Source of the DNA: Psychroserpens sp041224425
GTDB lineage: Bacteria; Bacteroidota; Bacteroidia; Flavobacteriales; Flavobacteriaceae
Length of the DNA: 64,000 nt
Direction of reading: 5' to 3'
NCBI RefSeq assembly: GCF_041224425.1
Contig: NZ_JBGFGL010000071.1
Coordinates: 62,001-126,000, forward strand
Shown one piece after another: positions 43,234-51,164 of the stretch. The notes below the pieces were generated by a model that was not told where the DNA came from, ran no database searches, and worked only from the letters and a program-made list of their open reading frames with translations. Positions within the stretch are counted from its first letter, which is position 1; every line of letters begins with the position of its first letter. Made by a program: the position numbers and the translations under genes.

Positions 43234-44061
43234 ATGATTAATTCAGTAGCCATACAAGGAGTAAAAGGATCGTTTCATCATATTGTGTCCCAACAGTACT
43301 TTGATGCAAATATCAATGTCAATGAGTTTTTAACCTTTGATGAGGTTGTTGATAGCGTACTTGATAAAAAAAGCGATGCTGCTATTATGGCTATTGAAAA
43401 TTCCATTGCAGGTTCAATTTTACCTAATTATGCCTTGATTGATAGCCAAGGTTTACATATTGTAGGTGAGCACTATTTAGATATTCAGCACCACTTGATG
43501 GCTCTCCCAAATCAGCGTATTGAAGATATTAAGGAAGTACATTCGCATCCTATGGCTTTATTACAATGTAAGGCCTTTTTGAAAAACCATCCGCATATTA
43601 AATTGGTGGAAGATCGTGATACAGCTGAAGTTGCCGCTCGAATACATAAAGAAAATATTAAGAATATTGCCGCAATTGCATCCAAATTGGCCTCTGAACT
43701 TTTTGAATTGGACATTATAGCAGAAAGCATTCAAACCATCAAACACAATGAGACACGATTTTTTATTGTGAAGTCGAAAAATTCTGAAATTCCAACAGAA
43801 GACATCAATAAAGCTTCCATAAAGTTTGAATTAGACCATAAAAGAGGAAGTTTAGCGACTATTTTAAATGTGTTAAGCGATTGTAAGTTAAATTTAACCA
43901 AGATACAATCGCTTCCAAAGATTGAAACACCTTGGAAATACGCGTTCTTTGTTGATATCACTTTTGAAACCTATAGTGATTATGCAAAGGCGAAGTCCAT
44001 AATGGAGATTATGGCTCAGGATTTTAAGGTTCTTGGAGAATATAAAAACGCAAAGCAATGA
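43234..44061 (+). CDS. pheA: Prephenate dehydratase with ACT domain
   Basis: 275 aa; converts prephenate to phenylpyruvate, the last step before Phe. It has the dehydratase start SVAIQGVKGSFHH, the catalytic TRF motif in HNETRFFIVKS, and a C-terminal ACT domain (RGSLATILNVLSDCKLNLTK) for feedback by Phe. I start it at ATG 43234 directly after the attenuator T-run; the in-frame ATG at 43213 is inside the terminator stem. There is no fused chorismate mutase; that activity is on the DAHP synthase at the end of the operon. Overlaps the next gene by 4 bp. Confidence 0.95.
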   Translation: MINSVAIQGVKGSFHHIVSQQYFDANINVNEFLTFDEVVDSVLDKKSDAAIMAIENSIAGSILPNYALIDSQGLHIVGEHYLDIQHHLMALPNQRIEDIKEVHSHPMALLQCKAFLKNHPHIKLVEDRDTAEVAARIHKENIKNIAAIASKLASELFELDIIAESIQTIKHNETRFFIVKSKNSEIPTEDINKASIKFELDHKRGSLATILNVLSDCKLNLTKIQSLPKIETPWKYAFFVDITFETYSDYAKAKSIMEIMAQDFKVLGEYKNAKQ

Positions 44062-45203
44062 TACCCTTAGCTAACCGATTACAAAACGTTGAAGAATATT
44101 ACTTCTCAAAAAAATTGAGAGAAGTAAGACTATTGGAGTCCCAAGGGAAACCTATAATCAATCTTGGAATTGGGAGTCCAGATCTGAGTCCGCCAGAACG
44201 TGTTTTAAATGCTTTGGTTGAAACCTTTAACGAAGATGGCGCCCATAAGTACCAAAGTTACCAAGGCATCCCAGAGCTAAGGGAAGCCATAACCGATTTC
44301 TATAAGCGACACTTTAATGTGCCTTTAAGTCCGTTGTCGGAAGTATTGCCATTGTTGGGAAGTAAAGAAGGTATCATGCATGTGTCATTGGCATTTTTGA
44401 ATCCAGGAGATGAGGTGTTGATACCAAACCCAGGTTATCCTTCGTATGAATCGGTAACTAAATTGGTAGGTGCTCAACCGAGGTTTTATGATTTAAAGGA
44501 AGAGAATCAATGGTTTCCTGATTTGTTGGAATTGGAGAAACAAGGAGTGGAAAAGGTGAAGTTGATGTGGGTAAATTATCCACACATGCCAACAGGAGCT
44601 CAAGCGACCAATAAGTTGTTTGAAGATTTGATCACTTTTGCTAAGCGCCATCAAATTTTGATTGTAAACGACAATCCCTACAGTTTTATATTGAACCGCT
44701 ATCCGAGAAGTATTCTCAAATATAGAGATGCCAAAGAAGTTTGTATGGAACTGAACTCCTTGAGTAAAACCTTTAATATGGCTGGATGGCGTGTTGGTAT
44801 GCTCATGGGCAAACCAGAGTATATCCAAGCGGTTTTGCGTGTGAAAAGTAATATGGATTCAGGAATGTTTTTGGGAATCCAAAAAGGCGCTATTGAAGCT
44901 TTGAATTGTTCCGATATGTGGTTTATGAGCTTGAATAGTGTTTACGAACAACGTCGCGAAGTGGTCTGGAAAATTGCTGAAGCACTTAATTGCACTTACG
45001 ATTCCACTGCCGCTGGATTGTTCGTTTGGTGTAAACTTCCAGATTATTTGAATGCTGAGGATTATGTTGATGTGATACTAAAGGAAAAATCAGTCTTCAT
45101 TGCACCAGGAACTATTTTTGGTAGTAATGGAGATCGTTATATAAGAATTTCGCTTTGTGCCTCTCAAGATGCATTGGAAGAAGCCCTGAAAAGATTATCA
45201 TAA
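44058..45203 (+). CDS. Aminotransferase, class I/II (aromatic operon)
   Basis: 381 aa, PLP enzyme with LNPGDEVLIPNPGYPSYES, NYPHMPTGAQAT, IVNDNPYSFI and the PLP-lysine block LNSLSKTFNMAGWRVGM. It overlaps pheA (ATGA) and is followed directly by tyrA, so it most likely transaminates phenylpyruvate and 4-hydroxyphenylpyruvate to Phe and Tyr. By sequence alone it resembles LL-diaminopimelate or alanine-type aminotransferases. The pathway role is inferred from the operon. Confidence 0.88.
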   Translation: MIPLANRLQNVEEYYFSKKLREVRLLESQGKPIINLGIGSPDLSPPERVLNALVETFNEDGAHKYQSYQGIPELREAITDFYKRHFNVPLSPLSEVLPLLGSKEGIMHVSLAFLNPGDEVLIPNPGYPSYESVTKLVGAQPRFYDLKEENQWFPDLLELEKQGVEKVKLMWVNYPHMPTGAQATNKLFEDLITFAKRHQILIVNDNPYSFILNRYPRSILKYRDAKEVCMELNSLSKTFNMAGWRVGMLMGKPEYIQAVLRVKSNMDSGMFLGIQKGAIEALNCSDMWFMSLNSVYEQRREVVWKIAEALNCTYDSTAAGLFVWCKLPDYLNAEDYVDVILKEKSVFIAPGTIFGSNGDRYIRISLCASQDALEEALKRLS

Positions 45204-46055
45204 ATGAAAAACGTTTACATCATAGGAGTTGGTTTGATTGGTGGAAGTCTAGCTATGGATTTGAAAAGCAGCAATACACAAATACAAGTTTTCGGAATCG
45301 ATAGCAATGCATCGCATTTGGAAGAAGCTTTATCACTTGGTATTATTGATGCCACAGCTGAACACTCCGATTTGGATAAAGCTGATTTGGTCATACTTGC
45401 AATTCCTGTTGATAAAGCCCTTGTGGAGTTGCCTAAAGTTTTGGATGCTATTTCAGATGAAACTCTTGTGATTGATGTTGGCTCCACTAAATTACCTATT
45501 TGTAATGTGGTAAGTAATCACGACAAACGTCGTAACTTTTTGGCAACCCATCCTATTGCTGGAACTGAATTTTCGGGTCCGAAAGCAGCTATTCATAACT
45601 TGTTTCAGAATAAAACAAATATTATATGCGAGGTTGAAAAAACAGCTTTCAAGCTTCAGGAGGAAGCTTTGCAGCTCTTTTCAGATTTAGGGATGCGTAT
45701 TCGCTATATGAATCCTGAAGCACACGACAAACATATTGCTTATGTATCGCATTTATCACATATCAGTTCATTTATGTTGGGAAAAACAGTCATCGAAAAA
45801 GAGAAGAATGAGCGTGATATTTTTGATATGGCTGGTAGTGGTTTTGAAAGTACGGTTCGATTGGCAAAGAGTTCACCAGCCATGTGGACACCCATTTTTA
45901 AACAAAATAAAGCAAATGTCATTGAAACACTTGATGAGTACATTCAAAATCTGAAACACTTCAAGCAACTTATGGAAAGTGATGATTTTGATGAGATTTA
46001 CAATGACATGGAGAATACAAATCATATAAAAGAGATATTAAAAGGAATTGCTTAA
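45204..46055 (+). CDS. tyrA: Prephenate dehydrogenase
   Basis: 283 aa; oxidises prephenate to 4-hydroxyphenylpyruvate for tyrosine. It starts with the NAD(P)-binding loop IIGVGLIGGSLAMDL, has ATHPIAGTEFSGP, and HIAYVSHLSHISSFML with the conserved histidines. The start codon follows the previous stop without a gap. No chorismate mutase or ACT domain is attached. The protein is a standard length. Confidence 0.95.
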   Translation: MKNVYIIGVGLIGGSLAMDLKSSNTQIQVFGIDSNASHLEEALSLGIIDATAEHSDLDKADLVILAIPVDKALVELPKVLDAISDETLVIDVGSTKLPICNVVSNHDKRRNFLATHPIAGTEFSGPKAAIHNLFQNKTNIICEVEKTAFKLQEEALQLFSDLGMRIRYMNPEAHDKHIAYVSHLSHISSFMLGKTVIEKEKNERDIFDMAGSGFESTVRLAKSSPAMWTPIFKQNKANVIETLDEYIQNLKHFKQLMESDDFDEIYNDMENTNHIKEILKGIA

Positions 46056-46064
46056 AAAATAACT

Positions 46065-47147
46065 ATGGAAAATAAAAAAGAAATGAGAGCATGGTTAGAT
46101 GATTTAAATTTAAATCATCCGTTGGTAATCGCTGGACCATGTAGTGCGGAAACAGAAAATCAAGTCATGGCTATAGCTCATGAACTAAAAGATACAGATG
46201 TTAATTATTACAGAGCAGGCATTTGGAAACCAAGAACGCGTCCTGGAAATTTTGAAGGTGTTGGCGCTTTAGGTCTAAAATGGCTGCAGCGCGTAAAGGA
46301 GGAAACTGGATTGAAAACAGCTACCGAAGTTGCTAATCGTACACATGTAGAGTTGGCCTTGCAGCACGATGTTGATTTGCTATGGATTGGCGCACGCTCC
46401 ACCGTAAGTCCTTTTATAGTTCAGGAAATAGCTGATGCCTTGAAAGGAACAGATAAAATTGTTTTGGTAAAAAATCCGGTCAATCCTGACTTGCCCTTAT
46501 GGTTAGGCGCTATTGAGCGATTGAGTTCTGCCAATATCAAAAAGTTGGGCGTGATTCATAGAGGGTTTTCAACCTATGAGAAATCAAAATATCGAAACAA
46601 TCCAGAATGGCAGATTGCTATTGAGCTTCAAACTAGATTTCCAGATTTGCCTTTAATCAATGATCCTTCACACATTACTGGAAAGCGTGATATGATTTTT
46701 GATGTGTCGCAAACGGCTTTAGATTTAAATTTTGACGGATTGATGATTGAAACGCATACCGATCCAAACAATGCATGGAGTGATGCTGCGCAACAGGTAA
46801 CGCCACAAACTTTGGTTCAAATCATGAAAGATTTGAGAATCCGTAAGGAAACCGATCCCGAAGCCGATTACAATAATGAACTGAATAATTTAAGAGCTCA
46901 AATTGATGTGGTAGACCACCAGTTGATTGAATTGCTAGGAAAACGTATGAAAGTAGCCGATAATATTGGTCAATTAAAAAAGAAAAAGAATGTAGCTGTG
47001 TTGCAAAGCAAGCGCTGGAATGAAATTTTAGGCAAAATGGTTCTTGAAGGTGATGAGAAAGGTTTGAGTGAGGAATTTATCTTACGACTGTTTAAAGCCA
47101 TTCACCAAGAATCGATAAACCATCAAGAAAAGATTATCAATCACTAA
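46065..47147 (+). CDS. DAHP synthase fused to a C-terminal chorismate mutase
   Basis: 360 aa with two domains. Residues 1-265 are DAHP synthase, the entry enzyme of the shikimate pathway (HPLVIAGPCSAETENQ, YRAGIWKPRTRPGNFEGVG, IETHTDPNNAWSDAAQQV). Residues 268-355 are a chorismate mutase of the AroQ type (LRAQIDVVDHQLIELLGKRM, VADNIGQLKKKKNVAVLQ). A C-terminal AroQ fusion is known from Prevotella, where prephenate controls the synthase through the mutase. It supplies prephenate to pheA and tyrA and controls flux into chorismate. A terminator follows. Confidence 0.93.
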   Translation: MENKKEMRAWLDDLNLNHPLVIAGPCSAETENQVMAIAHELKDTDVNYYRAGIWKPRTRPGNFEGVGALGLKWLQRVKEETGLKTATEVANRTHVELALQHDVDLLWIGARSTVSPFIVQEIADALKGTDKIVLVKNPVNPDLPLWLGAIERLSSANIKKLGVIHRGFSTYEKSKYRNNPEWQIAIELQTRFPDLPLINDPSHITGKRDMIFDVSQTALDLNFDGLMIETHTDPNNAWSDAAQQVTPQTLVQIMKDLRIRKETDPEADYNNELNNLRAQIDVVDHQLIELLGKRMKVADNIGQLKKKKNVAVLQSKRWNEILGKMVLEGDEKGLSEEFILRLFKAIHQESINHQEKIINH

Positions 47148-47149
47148 TA

Positions 47150-47178
47150 AAAAAGCCTCGAGAAATCGAGGCTTTTTG
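47150..47178 (+). terminator. Terminator of the aromatic operon
   Basis: AAAAGCCTCGA / TCGAGGCTTTTT with a GAAA loop; strong stem and T-run. Confidence 0.9.
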
Positions 47179-47230
47179 CTTAAGTTTCAGAGTGTCAAAT
47201 ATTTGTTCGCTGCATGATTTTATAATATTA

Positions 47231-47248
47231 ATCAAATTTTAATTTGAT
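47231..47248. promoter_or_regulatory. Palindrome over the -33 element
   Basis: ATCAAATT-TT-AATTTGAT is a perfect 18-bp dyad. The -33 TTTG (47243-47246) lies in it, so a regulator bound here would block the promoter. Confidence 0.4.
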
Positions 47249-47272
47249 AACTTAATTAAAATTCTATTTTTG
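47243..47272 (+). promoter_or_regulatory. Bacteroidetes-type promoter
   Basis: TTTG at 47243-47246, 18-bp spacer, TATTTTTG at 47265-47272, a perfect -7 element, 46 bp before the ATG at 47319. Confidence 0.7.
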
Positions 47273-47318
47273 TTTCTGAAAGAAAATACTTTCACTAACA
47301 ACAACAAGATTAATACTT

Positions 47319-48962
47319 ATGATTAAAAAATTAATGTGTCTATCCATGATGCTAAGTCTGTCATGGATGGTCAATTCACAAACTATTGGGCCAATAACGA
47401 TTACCCACGGTCAAGAAATTGAAGCAGACAAAGAAAAAATCGTTAGAATTGCTGGTGAAGCCAATGGAAAAATCTACACTTTAGCTTCAAAAAAGGATAA
47501 TTTTTACATTAAAGTCTTTAACTCAGAAGACATGTCCTTGATTTCAACCAATGAAATCGAAATGAAGGATTTTAAAGATAAAGAACCTGAATTCGAGGAA
47601 ATTGCTGTAATTGATGGTCGTATTTATATTCTAGGGAGTGTTTATGACAAAAAGGAAAAAGTGGCAAATCTTTTAGCTGTAGAGATTTCTGAAGATGGAA
47701 AGCTTACAGACAACGCTAAAAAATTATTTTCTACAAAAGTGACTAAAAATCGTGAAAGAGGTGCTTTTTATATCAAGGAGTCACCAAATCTTGACCGACT
47801 TTTAATTCTTCACGCAGCATTATTTGATAAAGAGGAAGTCATTCAATATGAAATCAAATTGGTCAATAACAATTTGGATATTATGGCTGAATACTTAGAA
47901 AAAGTCCCTTTTAACGATAGAAGAGATCTCGAGTTTGACATTGCAGATTTTGATGTGAATTTTAATGATGACTTTTTTATAGTAATCAATGAGAGTTTTA
48001 GAGACAAAAAGACTAAAACCAATCATGAGAAATTTCAATTACATGCTTTCAAAGCTGCTAATGGTTACCAAAAGGAAGTGACAGATATCGCTTTTACCGA
48101 TAAGGAAATCATCAATTGCGAAATGCTTGCTGGTGATGATGGTAGAGTGCGTTTGGTTGGATTTTATTCTAGTGTAAGGAAGAGCGGAAAAGCCAATAAA
48201 GAGCTTAAAGGCGTTTATGCTTCTGTTGTAGATGTGAATTCAAATAGCGTTGAGCAATTGAAGTTCAATGAATTTGATTACGAAACCAAAGTGAAGCTTA
48301 TTGGTGAAAGAAGAGCTAAAAAAGGAAAGGATGTAAAACCACTTTATGTAACCCATAGTTTGGTTCAGAAAAGTGATGGTGGACTCATATTGTTGTCTGA
48401 ATACCAACAAATTGTCGTTGGTCGTTCTTCTGGAATTGGTCCATTAGCGTTTACGCCTGTGACACACATTAACAATGAAATTATTGTGACGTCTATCAAT
48501 CCTGATGGAACTGTAGGTTGGTCTAATGTCATCCCTAAAAAGCAGAAAGCAGCCTATACAACGATGTCTATTGGTTTTGCTGCATTTTCTGGAAACTCGA
48601 ATTTTACAGTAAGTGCTGGAGTTAGTGTCCCTGTTGCGGTTTTAGGAAAAGGACCAGAGTACTTAAGTGCTATGCCTGTTTACGAAAACGGTAAATTGAC
48701 GGTTATTTTTAATGATAACACCAAAAACTATGGTGTTACAGATATTGAAGAAATTAAGTGGTTAGGAAATTATAACAAGGCAGTTCCAACAGCTATGACT
48801 TTTGATGATAACGGTGAAATTACTCGTTTAGATCAAGAAGATGTACAAAAGCAACAACTGGTGTTAAGGCCAAGAGTGTTTTTTAGAAAAACAGATAAAG
48901 AATATATTATTTATTCTTCTAGAAAATCTCAAGATAAACTAGGACGTATGTCTGTAAACTAA
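47319..48962 (+). CDS. Large secreted protein of unknown function
   Basis: 547 aa with signal peptide (1-20, ending VNSQ). The mature protein is a series of beta-strand repeats with alternating hydrophobic residues (GKIYTLASKKDNFYIKVFN, EEIAVIDGRIYILGSVYD), suggesting a beta-propeller. No cysteine motif, lipobox or sorting domain is present. It is monocistronic with its own promoter and terminator. I do not recognise a family; the fold is inferred from the periodic strands. Confidence 0.7.
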   Translation: MIKKLMCLSMMLSLSWMVNSQTIGPITITHGQEIEADKEKIVRIAGEANGKIYTLASKKDNFYIKVFNSEDMSLISTNEIEMKDFKDKEPEFEEIAVIDGRIYILGSVYDKKEKVANLLAVEISEDGKLTDNAKKLFSTKVTKNRERGAFYIKESPNLDRLLILHAALFDKEEVIQYEIKLVNNNLDIMAEYLEKVPFNDRRDLEFDIADFDVNFNDDFFIVINESFRDKKTKTNHEKFQLHAFKAANGYQKEVTDIAFTDKEIINCEMLAGDDGRVRLVGFYSSVRKSGKANKELKGVYASVVDVNSNSVEQLKFNEFDYETKVKLIGERRAKKGKDVKPLYVTHSLVQKSDGGLILLSEYQQIVVGRSSGIGPLAFTPVTHINNEIIVTSINPDGTVGWSNVIPKKQKAAYTTMSIGFAAFSGNSNFTVSAGVSVPVAVLGKGPEYLSAMPVYENGKLTVIFNDNTKNYGVTDIEEIKWLGNYNKAVPTAMTFDDNGEITRLDQEDVQKQQLVLRPRVFFRKTDKEYIIYSSRKSQDKLGRMSVN

Positions 48963-48984
48963 GATAGATAGGGTTTCTTATCGA

Positions 48985-49020
48985 ATAAAAAAGACCATCA
49001 TTTGATGGTCTTTTTGTTTT
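48985..49020. terminator. Bidirectional terminator
   Basis: AAAAAAGACCATCA / TGATGGTCTTTTT, loop TT, flanked by A- and T-runs. Shared by the convergent genes at 47319 and 49028. Confidence 0.85.
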
Positions 49021-49027
49021 TTTGGAA

Positions 49028-49480
49028 TTATTGTTTGTTGCGTTTGAATATATAACGTGTAATAAAAATTCCGTTGCCATCACCTTTACCGCCTTCACTT
49101 TCAACAGCACTGGTTACAAAAGCCAATTCCCAACCTTCCTCAATCATGGCATTTATTTTAGAGGTAATAACGGCATCATTTGCAGCGATATTTTGAAAAC
49201 GGATTCCACCTAAATTATAGAAATTCAACAATTTGGTTTCCTCAAAATTCTTGACTCTGATGTCTTTCCGTTTTGATTTGTTTCTTGTGTTATCCTCTTC
49301 AGTTTGTTCAGAAGTGAATTCCTTGTAATCACGTTCTTCCGTAGCTGAAACTATTCTTGAGCGACCTAATCCGTTTGGTACAATAGACTCGACACTGGTA
49401 ATGATTTTGTATTCAACTTGGGCTAACACATCTGAAAATGATAAAAGTGCAATAGCACTTAACAACGCTAATTTTTTCAT
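49028..49480 (-). CDS. Secreted DUF4177-like protein
   Basis: 150 aa with signal peptide (1-20, ending VLAQ). The C-terminal part resembles DUF4177: the helix ASINAMIEEGWELAFVTS-type stretch (here KINAMIEEGWELAFVTS) followed by ITRYIFKR. A charged, unstructured region lies at about 50-75. It has no genomic partner. A weak match only; the DUF assignment rests on the EEGWELA-turn-strand pattern. Confidence 0.6.
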   Translation of the reverse strand: MKKLALLSAIALLSFSDVLAQVEYKIITSVESIVPNGLGRSRIVSATEERDYKEFTSEQTEEDNTRNKSKRKDIRVKNFEETKLLNFYNLGGIRFQNIAANDAVITSKINAMIEEGWELAFVTSAVESEGGKGDGNGIFITRYIFKRNKQ

Positions 49481-49638
49481 GTTTTTGAGATTTTTGAAGA
49501 TTAAAAAAACAAGATACTGGTTATGAGTGAACTATAAAAATATTATTCTTAGTACCAAAATGGAATAGCGAATAATAGAATACGAAAATAGAGATGTTGT
49601 GTTTAGAAAATTCCTTAATTTGCTCGATATTTAACTGA

Positions 49639-50589
49639 ATGACTGGAACTGTTTACAAATCTACTGGAAGCTGGTACACCGTAAAGACCGATTTAGGGGC
49701 TTTATACCAATGCCGAATAAAGGGTAAATTCCGAATTAAAGGAATCAAAAGCACCAATCCAATTGCTGTTGGTGATGTCGTCGATTTTGAATTGGAAACC
49801 CACAACGATGATACTACGGGAGTTATCAATTTTATTCATGACCGGAAAAATTATATCGTTCGTAAATCTGTAAACTTATCGAAGCAAACCCATATTATCG
49901 CTTCCAATGTTGATCAGGTGTTTTTATTAATTACCATAAACAACCCGCAAACCTTTACTAGTTTTATTGATCGCTTTTTAGTCACTGCGGAAGCTTATTC
50001 TATAACAACCATTTTGGTTTTCAATAAAGTAGATTCATACGACCAAGAGGCTATGGACGAGCTCAAATTTTTAGCGCATACATACAGAAAGATAGGTTAT
50101 GAATGTATTGAGGTGTCTGCACTAACAGGTCAAAATGTCGATAAGATAAAGTCCTTAATGACTGATAAAGTAAGCATGTTTTCAGGGCATTCGGGTGTCG
50201 GGAAATCAACCTTGATCAATACCATTGAGCCAGAACTGGATCTTAAAACCAAATCCATTTCAGTACAACACCAACAAGGTCAGCATACCACCACATTTGC
50301 GGAAATGTTCGATTTGAGTTTTGGAGCCAAAATAATTGATACGCCTGGAATCAAAGGTTTTGGTGTTGTGGATATGGATAAGGAAGAAGTAGGTGATTAT
50401 TTTCCAGAGTTTTTCGAGCTGAAACAACACTGTAAGTTTAATAACTGTTTGCATCTTGAAGAACCCAAATGTGCTGTTAAGGAAGCATTAGACAATAATG
50501 AGGTGTCCTTTTCAAGATATCGAAGTTACCTTCAGATTTTAGAGGGAGAAGATGAACATTATCGAACTGATAACTACGATGAACAATAA
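49639..50589 (+). CDS. rsgA: Ribosome small-subunit biogenesis GTPase RsgA
   Basis: 316 aa circularly permuted GTPase that acts on the late 30S particle. An OB-fold N-terminus (GALYQCRIKGKFRIKG) precedes the GTPase with the order NKVD (FNKVDSYDQ), G1 in GHSGVGKSTLIN (about 182-193), and IIDTPGIKGFG. The C-terminal zinc-binding segment is CKFNNCLHLEEPKC. It lies 3 bp before dtd on the same strand; they may be co-transcribed. Confidence 0.95.
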   Translation: MTGTVYKSTGSWYTVKTDLGALYQCRIKGKFRIKGIKSTNPIAVGDVVDFELETHNDDTTGVINFIHDRKNYIVRKSVNLSKQTHIIASNVDQVFLLITINNPQTFTSFIDRFLVTAEAYSITTILVFNKVDSYDQEAMDELKFLAHTYRKIGYECIEVSALTGQNVDKIKSLMTDKVSMFSGHSGVGKSTLINTIEPELDLKTKSISVQHQQGQHTTTFAEMFDLSFGAKIIDTPGIKGFGVVDMDKEEVGDYFPEFFELKQHCKFNNCLHLEEPKCAVKEALDNNEVSFSRYRSYLQILEGEDEHYRTDNYDEQ

Positions 50590-50592
50590 TAA

Positions 50593-51045
50593 ATGAAGGT
50601 AGTAATCCAAAGGGTAACCAGCGCTAGTGTGACAATAGCAACCAATAAAGTCGCTTCCATTGGAAATGGGATGTTGGTATTGCTCGGGATAGAAGATGAG
50701 GATGCATTTGAGGACATTCAATGGTTAGTAAACAAAATAGCCAATCTTCGTATTTTTTCTGATGAAGCTCAAGTGATGAATAAATCCCTTTTAGATATAG
50801 ATGGTGATGCCATAGTTGTTAGCCAATTTACGTTGCATGCAAGTACCAAAAAAGGGAATCGTCCAAGTTATATTAAAGCCGCAAAGCCTGATATTGCTAT
50901 TCCTTTGTATGAGGCATTTGTAGATGAACTAGAAGCTAAGCTTTCCAAAAAAGTTCAGACAGGTGAATTTGGAGCTGATATGAAAGTTGAGCTGTGTAAT
51001 GATGGTCCTGTTACCATTATTATTGACACCAAAAATAAAATCTAA
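50593..51045 (+). CDS. dtd: D-aminoacyl-tRNA deacylase
   Basis: 150 aa; removes D-amino acids mischarged on tRNA. The invariant motifs are present: SQFTLHAST and NDGPVTIIID (NxGPVT). The start MKVVIQRVTSASVTI and length are standard. It lies 3 bp after rsgA. Confidence 0.97.
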   Translation: MKVVIQRVTSASVTIATNKVASIGNGMLVLLGIEDEDAFEDIQWLVNKIANLRIFSDEAQVMNKSLLDIDGDAIVVSQFTLHASTKKGNRPSYIKAAKPDIAIPLYEAFVDELEAKLSKKVQTGEFGADMKVELCNDGPVTIIIDTKNKI

Positions 51046-51069
51046 CCCCATTTTTTTGTCACTCTTCTA

Positions 51070-51109
51070 AGATTAAATTTAGATTAAATGGAGTAGAATA
51101 TAATCTAAA
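51070..51109. promoter_or_regulatory. Direct and inverted repeats upstream of the DUF3857 operon
   Basis: AGATTAAAT occurs at 51070-51078 and 51081-51089 (11-bp spacing); TTTAGATTA at 51078-51086 is inverted at 51101-51109 as TAATCTAAA. A candidate regulator site; the weak -7 element TACTTTAG lies just downstream. Confidence 0.4.
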
Positions 51110-51164
51110 AATTTTCTAGTCAAGCATTTATTTTTACTTTAGTAAACTCACTAAGTCAATAAAT

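Noticed and set aside
44493..44828. 111-codon minus-strand frame
   Set aside because: Antisense shadow of the aminotransferase in the aromatic operon.
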